Made by a program: the position numbers and the translations under genes
The notes under the pieces: generated by a model
What the model was told of the DNA's origin: nothing
Seen by the model: only the letters and a program-made list of their open reading frames with translations
Databases searched by the model: none
From: Streptococcus parasanguinis ATCC 15912
GTDB lineage: Bacteria > Bacillota > Bacilli > Lactobacillales > Streptococcaceae
Reading direction: 5' to 3'
Assembly (NCBI RefSeq): GCF_000164675.2
Contig: NC_015678.1
Coordinates: forward strand, 806,001-870,000
Length of the DNA: 64,000 bases
In this document: in pieces, positions 54,727-64,000 of the stretch
Layout: each line of letters starts with the position of its first letter
Numbering within the stretch: the stretch's first letter is position 1

Positions 54727-55737
54727 ATGTCTCAAACAATTTATTTCGGTACCTATACCAAAAAAGAATCTAAAGGAATTTACAAGGCACAATTTGACCC
54801 TGAAACAGGAGCATTGAGCCAACTTGAACTAGTGGCAGCTGAGCCCAATCCAACCTATATCGCTTTTTCTGAAAAAGGCAACCTCTACAGTGTCGGAGCT
54901 GAAGAGGGTAAAGGAGGAATCGCAAGCTTTACAGCTGATTTTCTGCCACTCAATCACGTTGTTGAAGAGGGGGCTCCACTCTGCTATGTCTCTGTCGATG
55001 ACAAGCGTCAACTGGTCTATGGAGCCAACTATCACAAAGGCCAAGTTCTCGTATATAAGCTAGAGGCAGATGGACATTTGTCCTTTGTCGATCAAGACAC
55101 CCACCAAGGAAGTGGTCCCCATGCCAATCAAGCAAGTCCACATACCCACTATGCAGACCTTACGCCAGATCAGTACTTAATCACGTGTGACCTAGGAACA
55201 GATAGTTTGCATGTCTATGATGTCAGTGAGGAAGGAAAACTAACCCTGATCAATCAATATCAAACAACTCCAGGTGCAGGGCCTCGTCACTTGGTCTTTC
55301 ATCCCCACTATAAGACTGCCTATCTCATCAATGAATTAAATGCTACGATCGATGTACTCTTTTATGACGGTATGGGTGAATTCGAACACTTCCAAACTCT
55401 CTCTACTCTTCCATCAGACTACGATGGCCAAAAATGGGCTTCTGCGATCAAGCTCTCAACTGATGGAAAATTCCTCTATGCTTCTAACCGTGCTCACAAT
55501 TCCATCGCTGTCTTCAAAGTTGTGGCTGATGGTAGCCTAGAACTCATTGAAATTGTTCCAAGTCAAGGCCTCAATCCACGTGATTTCACGCTTAGTCCTG
55601 ATCAAAACTATTTGATCGTAGCCCATCAAGATTCACCTAATGCCACCGTCTTCAAACGAGATTCTGCTAGCGGAAAATTGACCCTTTTATCCGACGACTT
55701 CTATGTCCCAGAGGCCGTTTGTACGGTTTTTCATTAA
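54727..55737 (+). CDS. pgl: Lactonase family protein (6-phosphogluconolactonase type)
   Basis: 336 aa, a seven-bladed beta-propeller like E. coli Pgl (YbhE). Repeated blades show KQLVYGANYHKGQVLVYKL, LITCDLGTDSLHVYDV, GPRHLVFHPHYKTAYLINEL and LNPRDFTLSPDQNYLIVAHQ. In the pentose phosphate pathway this family hydrolyses 6-phosphogluconolactone. Cytoplasmic; single gene with a good promoter and GAGGTGACC ribosome site. The assignment to Pgl rests on the fold and length, not on unique residues. Confidence 0.85.
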   Translation: MSQTIYFGTYTKKESKGIYKAQFDPETGALSQLELVAAEPNPTYIAFSEKGNLYSVGAEEGKGGIASFTADFLPLNHVVEEGAPLCYVSVDDKRQLVYGANYHKGQVLVYKLEADGHLSFVDQDTHQGSGPHANQASPHTHYADLTPDQYLITCDLGTDSLHVYDVSEEGKLTLINQYQTTPGAGPRHLVFHPHYKTAYLINELNATIDVLFYDGMGEFEHFQTLSTLPSDYDGQKWASAIKLSTDGKFLYASNRAHNSIAVFKVVADGSLELIEIVPSQGLNPRDFTLSPDQNYLIVAHQDSPNATVFKRDSASGKLTLLSDDFYVPEAVCTVFH

Positions 55738-55831
55738 GTCGTTTTAGTTGTCAAACCTCTAAAAAAATGATTGAATAGATGTGAAAAAGGTGCGAGCCTG
55801 ACTTCACAACTTATATTTTAGGAGCCATAAC

Positions 55832-56017
55832 ATGAATCCATTGGACTTATTTAACCAAGTTAAAGAAATGATCGAAAAGAAGGATTTCGACGCTGCAAAA
55901 AAATTTGTTGATGACAACAAAGACAACCTCGGTGACTATCTTGAACAAGCCAAAGGGCTTGTTTCTGGAAATGAAATGGTCAGCGGTGCCTTGGACAAAA
56001 TCAAAGGCTTGTTCTAA
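55832..56017 (+). CDS. Small conserved acidic protein, unknown
   Basis: 61 aa: MNPLDLFNQVKEMIEKKDFD and onward, two amphipathic helices ending in VSGALDKIKGLF. AGGAG lies eight bases upstream of the ATG. No signal peptide or Cys. It recurs near eno in related streptococci (memory, not checked). The region between the lactonase gene and this ORF (94 bp) shows no promoter I can defend. Confidence 0.7.
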   Translation: MNPLDLFNQVKEMIEKKDFDAAKKFVDDNKDNLGDYLEQAKGLVSGNEMVSGALDKIKGLF

Positions 56018-56024
56018 TAGAACT

Positions 56025-56057
56025 ACTCCTCAACACTTTAGTTGAGGAGTTTTTGTT
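56025..56057 (+). terminator. Terminator of the 61-aa protein gene
   Basis: Perfect ACTCCTCAAC - ACTTTA - GTTGAGGAGT stem followed by TTTTGTT. Confidence 0.9.
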
Positions 56058-56069
56058 TGAGCTGATCGC

Positions 56070-56099
56070 AAAAAAGATCCTTGAGAAAACTCAAGGACC
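56070..56099 (-). terminator. Terminator of eno
   Basis: Minus strand GGTCCTTGAG - TTTT - CTCAAGGATC then TTTTTT; 10-bp stem with one G-T pair. Confidence 0.88.
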
Positions 56100-56120
56100 T
56101 TTCTAGTCTAGTAAACTAGA

Positions 56121-57428
<1,308 letters not shown>

Positions 57429-57464
57429 TTACTCTCCTTATTGAGTTATATTTTTTACTCCTCT

Positions 57465-57493
57465 ATCATATCGTAATTAGGCTATTTTTTCAA
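57465..57493 (-). promoter_or_regulatory. eno promoter
   Basis: Minus strand TTGAAA (57488-57493), 17-bp spacer, TATGAT (57465-57470), 40 bp before the start codon. Confidence 0.8.
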
Positions 57494-57635
57494 GAAAAAA
57501 CAAGGAAATCTACGAAAATTGAGAAGTTTTTAACAAGAAAACGGTTCCACTTTCTTTTTTCCTTCCATTTCCCTCCTTATTTAATTTTTTCGCATTCTTC
57601 TATTCTTCTTCTGTGCTTTATGCTATACTAAGCTT

Positions 57636-58087
57636 ATGACAGATATTAATAAAACAATTTTAGAAAAAGCTGCTGGTCCTACTCGATTCAATCCGGATGA
57701 GCAGCGCCGATTTTTGGAGACTTATGAGGAGCGAGTGATTGCTTCATGCACTTTGGAGGAGGCAAGGGACATGATGTACCTGGAGCAGTATTCGACAATC
57801 CTCACTGATATTTCAGAGCGCTTTCATCCTGTTTTGGTCAAGATCTCCCCAGCTTTAGATGAAAGCAGCCAGCTACAATATTTGAAAAAACCAAGGATCT
57901 TGGTCTTGTGGCAAGCATCGTTTCGGATGACTGTCGCCATTCTCCATTTGGTCTCATCATCCATACTGACCACCCATCTGGAATTTCACCAACAGACATG
58001 AGTCTCCAGTATCCAAATTTATTTGAAAAGAAAAAAGAGACTGCCAGTCCAGAAAAGAAATCATTTTGGCAACGTCTCTTTAGCTAA
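57636..58087 (+). pseudogene. DUF1694 (YueI-like) protein gene, frameshifted
   Basis: The 121-codon frame starting MTDINKTILEKAAGPTRFNP reads as a normal YueI/DUF1694 protein up to SSQLQYLKK, then changes to unlikely sequence. The next frame continues well: TKDLGLVASIVSDDCRHSPF and on to EKKSFWQRLFS, stopping at 58087. One extra A in the A6 run at 57895-57900 (A7) restores a 150-aa protein. Either a real 1-base deletion or a homopolymer read error. DUF1694 proteins are small cytoplasmic proteins of unknown role. It ends at a terminator shared with glycerate kinase. Confidence 0.85.
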
Positions 58088-58090
58088 AGA

Positions 58091-58132
58091 AAAACCAATG
58101 GAAGGGAACATCTCCTTTCCATTGGTTTTTTA
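58091..58132. terminator. Bidirectional terminator between the DUF1694 gene and glycerate kinase
   Basis: AAACCAATGGAA - gg/loop - TTCCATTGGTTT stem with T-runs on both sides; overlaps the glycerate kinase stop. Confidence 0.85.
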
Positions 58133-59245
58133 GTTTGCTTTCATTTTCAAAAGGTTCCCTATATTTCGAGCGCAGGAAATCAGATTTCTTTCAGCATGAG
58201 CGAGTGCATCTGCTACCTCACAAGGCCCAGGTACGATAGAGAAGGCAGCATCAATGTTTTGACTAGGAAACGTAGGCAAATCCTCTGCTAAGCTACCACA
58301 AATGGCTATCACTGGTATCTTTTTTGGTGTTCGTTTGGCCACCCCAACAGGAGCTTTGCCAGAAAGGGATTGGAGATCCATCCTACCTTCCCCAACAACG
58401 ATTAGATCAGCTTTTTGTACTTTGTGATCAAAGTCAATCAAATCGAGACTTTTCTCAATTCCAGATGAAATCTGACCTCCCGCAAAAGCGACCAAGCCAG
58501 CAGCCATGCCACCTCCAGCTCCGGTGCCAGCCATGGACAATATTCGTGCATCTACTAATTGGTAAAACCCCTGCATAGCCTGATCAATAGCTGGAAACAG
58601 AAGGGGATTCAATCCCTTTTGCCCACCAAAGATATAGGTCGCTCCTTGACTGCCACAAAGAGGATTGGTTACATCCGTTAAGACTTGCAGGTCGATGTCT
58701 TCTAAAGCTTTTGGAACCGCACTGGTATCTATTCTAGCCACACGACCGAGCGAAGCCCCGACAGGACGAAGCAGATGGCCTTGTTCATCATAGAAGTCTA
58801 CCCCTAATCCGGCTGCCATCCCAATCCCACCATCATTCGTTGCAGAACCACCAATTCCCACACAGATCGTTTTAACCCCCTGGTCAACCAATTGCAAAAT
58901 GAGCTCACCAATCCCTCGTGTTTCTAGTTCAAGAGGATTTCGTTTTTCAACTGGAATGGAGCCTAAACCGACAAGTGAAGCCATCTCAAAAAAAGCCATC
59001 TCATCTTTTTGATAGTAAGACATTGAAACGGGCTGTCCAAATGGTCCTGTTACTTGAGTTTGGTACTCCGTTACATCCAGAACTCCAGCTAGGGTTTCCA
59101 TGGTCCCTTCGCCACCATCTCCTATGGGAAGGAGGTCAAAAGTCGCATCTGGTAGAGCCTCTTGAAATCCTTTTTTCAAGGCTTCTGCTACTTGTTTGGC
59201 AGATAATGATTCTTTAAATGAATCCGGTGCTAATAAGATATGCAT
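58130..59245 (-). CDS. glxK: Glycerate kinase (GckA/GlxK family 1)
   Basis: 371 aa. It phosphorylates glycerate, giving 2-phosphoglycerate in most family-1 enzymes. Family motifs: LLAPDSFKESLSAKQVAEAL at the N-terminus, PIGDGGEGTMETL, GIGGSATNDGGIGMA, DVTNPLCG, GTGAGGGMAAGL and VVGEGRMDLQSL with KAPVGVAK. Complete. It overlaps the end of serB by 16 bp. The pair may link glycerate and serine metabolism, as both products touch the 3-phosphoglycerate node, but this is inference. Confidence 0.93.
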   Translation of the reverse strand: MHILLAPDSFKESLSAKQVAEALKKGFQEALPDATFDLLPIGDGGEGTMETLAGVLDVTEYQTQVTGPFGQPVSMSYYQKDEMAFFEMASLVGLGSIPVEKRNPLELETRGIGELILQLVDQGVKTICVGIGGSATNDGGIGMAAGLGVDFYDEQGHLLRPVGASLGRVARIDTSAVPKALEDIDLQVLTDVTNPLCGSQGATYIFGGQKGLNPLLFPAIDQAMQGFYQLVDARILSMAGTGAGGGMAAGLVAFAGGQISSGIEKSLDLIDFDHKVQKADLIVVGEGRMDLQSLSGKAPVGVAKRTPKKIPVIAICGSLAEDLPTFPSQNIDAAFSIVPGPCEVADALAHAERNLISCARNIGNLLKMKAN

Positions 59246-59898
59246 GCTGTTTCCTTTCTATACTTGTCTAAAATTTCAAGAACAAGGCTTAAATCCCTCT
59301 TCTCGATACGATATGGGGCTCGCTCAGCTACGATTGGCTTTGCCATAAAGGCAATCCCGATACCAGCTGTTTCAATCATCAGAAGATCATTGGCACCATC
59401 TCCCATAGCAATCGTCTGACTTCTTGGGACATGATTTTCTCTCGCCCATGTCAGGAGGGACTCTTTTTTCATTTCAGGAGTCACAATTTCACCGAGGACT
59501 TCCCCTGTCAAACGGCCATCAGAAGTCTGCAAACGGTTGGCTCGGACTAGATCAATTCCTAAAGACCTCGCAATGGGATCGATGACTTCATGAAATCCCC
59601 CTGAAACAAGGCCAACCTTGTAACTCCTTTTATGAAGTTCTGTGATCAAGCGATCTGCTCCCGGTGTGACTTCAATCTGCTCCAAAATTTTCGGAAAGAT
59701 AGAGGTCTCTAATCCTTTCAATAAAGCGACACGCGCCTCTAAAGATGTTGCAAAATCTAACTTTCCATTCATTGCTTGTGCTGTAATCTTTGCAACTTTT
59801 TCCCCCACTCCAGCAACTTGAGCTAGTAGATCAATCCCTTCCTGTCGGATCAAGGTTCCATCTACATCCATAACGAGAAGGCCTGTTATTTCTTTCAT
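59230..59898 (-). CDS. serB: Phosphoserine phosphatase SerB
   Basis: 222 aa from ATG 59898 (MKEITGLLVMDVDGTLI) with AAGGAAAGCG upstream; the longer frame covers the leader. HAD motifs: DVDGTL (catalytic Asp, residues 10-15), VSGGFHEV with catalytic Ser/Gly, Lys in TPEMKKESL, and MGDGANDLLM (motif IV). It removes phosphate from phosphoserine in the last step of serine synthesis. Coupled to the downstream glycerate kinase. Confidence 0.93.
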   Translation of the reverse strand: MKEITGLLVMDVDGTLIRQEGIDLLAQVAGVGEKVAKITAQAMNGKLDFATSLEARVALLKGLETSIFPKILEQIEVTPGADRLITELHKRSYKVGLVSGGFHEVIDPIARSLGIDLVRANRLQTSDGRLTGEVLGEIVTPEMKKESLLTWARENHVPRSQTIAMGDGANDLLMIETAGIGIAFMAKPIVAERAPYRIEKRDLSLVLEILDKYRKETACISY

Positions 59899-59981
59899 CG
59901 CTTTCCTTTCATATTTCTTCCTTACTATACAAAAATAGGGTTTAAATTTCAAGTTTCACTGATCATTTGAAGATTGTAAAA

Positions 59982-60008
59982 AAATGACCTCCTAAAAGGT
60001 CATTTTTC
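59982..60008 (-). terminator. Terminator of ezrA
   Basis: Minus strand AATGACC - TTTTAGGA - GGTCATT followed by TTTTT; 7-bp stem, right after the ezrA stop codon. Confidence 0.75.
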
Positions 60009-60013
60009 TGTTA

Positions 60014-61738
60014 TTAGAAGCGAATTTGCTCCCTTGTTTTTTCATATGAAGTTACAAAGCGATCAGTCACTCCAGCTTCTACCATCTCTAAAGCATCTGA
60101 GATCACTTTAAAGGAAGCCGCATAGTCATATTCTCTTTCGAAAATATAAAGTGACTCATCAAAAGCTGCTTGAACATGATCATCAAATGAACGATAGCGA
60201 TTTGAATATTGCAACAATTGCTCCGTTAAAGTAGCATTTTGTACAATTCGATACGTTGCTTCTTCCAATTCATTCATATCATTAGTCAAAATCTCTAACA
60301 AACGATTGGTTGATTCAATGTTAATCTTTTCGCCTTCTAATTCATCCATCAAAGCTTCTGTATTATTGCTTGCTGTGAAGAATAATTCCAAGAATTCTTG
60401 AGGGATTCCTGGCAAGTTACGCTTGTCCATATAGCGTTTGATCGCATGCAATCGATTCGCATAGATATTCGCTTTTTGGCGAGCGTTAGCATCATCCTTC
60501 TCAATTTTTGAAAGAGAATCATTTAAGTTGATTTGTTCATCTTCAATTTCTTTCAAACGAGCCTCGATTGCTTCTAGCTCTTCTTTCAAGATTGAATAAG
60601 CTTTTTGAGTTTCAGATGAATCTTTCAAAGCATCCTCAACCACATCTTCTTGTGAAGATAGCTCAGCTTCTAACTCTTTTAACTGTTGGCTAAAAGATTC
60701 ATTCAAGACGAATGTTTTACCAAGACGTTCCACTTCTGCTGCAAGGTTGCTGTTGTTATCTTTTGCATGTTTCAAATAACCAGGCAGTTGTTTCACCAAC
60801 TTTTTCACAACCTTTTGTGATTCAATTTCACGGGTAAAGATGTGATACAAAGCATCAATTTCTTCTTGAATTTGTTCATTTTCGTAAATAGCATTGTCTA
60901 ATTCAAGAGCTGACACATTTGACATGTTATTCTTTAGAGAAGCATGCAATTGTTGGAAACGAGATTCTATGTCGGTTTCTGTGAAATGATAACCTGATTC
61001 CAAAAGTTTACGGTAACCACTTTCCAAATCTTCTAATTGATCTGGAAGTTTTGCCTGAAGAGCTGAGACAATCTCTGGTACACGTTCAACAATGTGTGTC
61101 AATGCTACGATGTGACTCTCAGCTGTATCAAGGATTTCAGCTGCTTCAACAGGATCTCCTGAGGAATTTAAAGTCACAAATTGTGAAAACTCAGACTGAA
61201 TATTGCCGACTTGCTTTTCGATCTCAGAAAGAGCACTACCATAGCGATCTACATCTGAAGTTACTTCTTTTTGTAGATTCTCAAACATATCCAAGGCATG
61301 AACCACACGGCCACTATTCTTTTGCTCTTGTTCTTCAAGATCAGAGAGGGCTTGGCGGATCGACTTGATATCTTCATCAATTAGCTGGATCTGACTCTCG
61401 ATATTATTGATGGCTTGTTTGGCCTTCATGAAACGGAATGAATTATTAAAGCCTTCCGCTTCAAACAAATTGTTTTCAATATCAGCAAATGAATTTAAGG
61501 ATAAATCTACCCATTTTTGATTCCATTCACGAAATGCAATTTGACTTTGACCAATCAAATGCATGTTTTTCACAGCCTCTACTTCATCGTTGACTGGAAG
61601 GTTGTATAACTTTTCTTTTCTTTCTTCCAGTGCAGCCAGTAAGGCTTCGTTCCGTTTTCTCAAAATCACTGCAACCACATATCCTACAATTAAGATGAGG
61701 GCTACAACAATGATGAGAATAATTAGTCCACTAGACAT
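60014..61738 (-). CDS. ezrA: Septation ring formation regulator EzrA
   Basis: 574 aa. One N-terminal membrane helix (LIILIIVVALILIVGYVVAV, residues 5-24), a short basic turn, then a cytoplasmic part made almost entirely of spectrin-like coiled coils. The C-terminal region has the conserved RYRSFDDHVQAAFDESLYIF. In streptococci EzrA ties FtsZ to the membrane and to peptidoglycan synthesis at mid-cell. It follows gyrB on the same strand with its own promoter. Confidence 0.95.
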   Translation of the reverse strand: MSSGLIILIIVVALILIVGYVVAVILRKRNEALLAALEERKEKLYNLPVNDEVEAVKNMHLIGQSQIAFREWNQKWVDLSLNSFADIENNLFEAEGFNNSFRFMKAKQAINNIESQIQLIDEDIKSIRQALSDLEEQEQKNSGRVVHALDMFENLQKEVTSDVDRYGSALSEIEKQVGNIQSEFSQFVTLNSSGDPVEAAEILDTAESHIVALTHIVERVPEIVSALQAKLPDQLEDLESGYRKLLESGYHFTETDIESRFQQLHASLKNNMSNVSALELDNAIYENEQIQEEIDALYHIFTREIESQKVVKKLVKQLPGYLKHAKDNNSNLAAEVERLGKTFVLNESFSQQLKELEAELSSQEDVVEDALKDSSETQKAYSILKEELEAIEARLKEIEDEQINLNDSLSKIEKDDANARQKANIYANRLHAIKRYMDKRNLPGIPQEFLELFFTASNNTEALMDELEGEKINIESTNRLLEILTNDMNELEEATYRIVQNATLTEQLLQYSNRYRSFDDHVQAAFDESLYIFEREYDYAASFKVISDALEMVEAGVTDRFVTSYEKTREQIRF

Positions 61739-61780
61739 ATAAAAACTCCTTCATCGTATTACTTGAACGTAATCCTAGTA

Positions 61781-61789
61781 ATTATACCA
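61781..61789 (-). promoter_or_regulatory. ezrA extended -10 promoter element
   Basis: Minus-strand TGGTATAAT, 42 bp before the ezrA start; no clear -35. Confidence 0.55.
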
Positions 61790-61824
61790 TAAAATATCCA
61801 TTAATGGGAAGCGTTCGTTGAATT

Positions 61825-63786
<1,962 letters not shown>

Positions 63787-64000
63787 CTATTCAAATATAA
63801 ACTGGTGTAAGTGTGGCATGGAATCAAATAAATAGGTCGAAAGCCCTGCAGCCTCCCCAGCTTCTATATCGATCGGACGATCTCCGATGACCAAACCATC
63901 TTGAATGCCATATTTTTCCTTCAAATAAAGCATAGAGGCTGGATCTGGTTTTCGAGGAAATCCCTCGTCTGCTGTTACAATCTCCGTAAAGAAGGGGGCA
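63787..64000 (-). CDS. HAD family hydrolase, C-terminal part (gene extends past the window)
   Basis: The last 70 codons are visible: PRKPDPASMLYLKEKYGIQD, then LVIGDRPIDIEAGEAAGLST (HAD motif IV, GDRxxDI). This fits the phosphoglycolate phosphatase-like/5'-nucleotidase HAD group. Ends FDSMPHLHQFIFE. It lies directly before gyrB on the same strand, the usual order in streptococci. Confidence 0.82.
   Translation of the reverse strand, partial: APFFTEIVTADEGFPRKPDPASMLYLKEKYGIQDGLVIGDRPIDIEAGEAAGLSTYLFDSMPHLHQFIFE

Overview
The window is a piece of a low-to-mid GC Firmicute chromosome, almost certainly a Streptococcus of the mitis/sanguinis group (S. parasanguinis-like is my best guess, not proven). 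The evidence is the RexA/RexB nuclease pair, EzrA, DnaD, a PavA/RqcH protein, an LPNTG wall-anchored protein, AGGAG ribosome sites, many extended -10 promoters and two tRNA-sensing T-box leaders. There are no rRNA or tRNA genes, CRISPR array, prophage or transposase. Most genes lie on the minus strand.

Layout. 1-5.2 kb: end of a YghU-like glutathione transferase, adenosine deaminase, a membrane GDPD-like protein, dnaD, metA with a clear promoter and MET-boxes, and apt. 5.2-14 kb: a minus-strand run miaA-hflX-unknown-rnz-SDR-methyltransferase-GNAT, then recJ and a frameshifted gene. 14-16.7 kb: DUF3042 protein, AT-rich LPNTG surface protein and a cluster of hairpins. 16.7-24 kb: DUF4298 protein and rexAB. 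24-26 kb: glutathione peroxidase, then a 1.4-kb AT-rich islet (small membrane protein, lipoprotein) bounded by a 38-bp repeat of the peroxidase 3' end. 26-32 kb: heterodimeric ABC exporter and a membrane GDPD gene broken by an in-frame TGA. 32-39 kb: TetR-controlled ABC/FtsX operon, aldo/keto reductase, and an XRE-DUF3169-ABC-2 operon, both operons with visible palindromic operators. 39-43 kb: GNAT and the ferrous iron operon feoA-feoB-Cys-rich peptide. 43-49.5 kb: pheS-GNAT-pheT with a Phe T-box, a ParB-like protein and a trpX-type binding protein with a Trp T-box. 49.6-58 kb: pavA/rqcH, acetolactate decarboxylase, TPR protein, AI-2E family protein, lactonase, a 61-aa protein, eno and a frameshifted DUF1694 gene. 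58-64 kb: glycerate kinase, serB, ezrA, gyrB and the end of a HAD hydrolase.

The most unusual feature is a family of about 176-bp intergenic elements: five near-identical copies plus one strongly diverged copy. All fold into the same three-hairpin plan. In the diverged copy the stems are kept by paired base changes, which suggests that the structure (RNA or DNA) is selected. Two copies lie in inverted orientation around the broken GDPD gene. Three genes (recJ-downstream gene, membrane GDPD, DUF1694) each carry one inactivating change; two of these are single-base losses in homopolymer runs, so sequencing error must be excluded before they are called pseudogenes.
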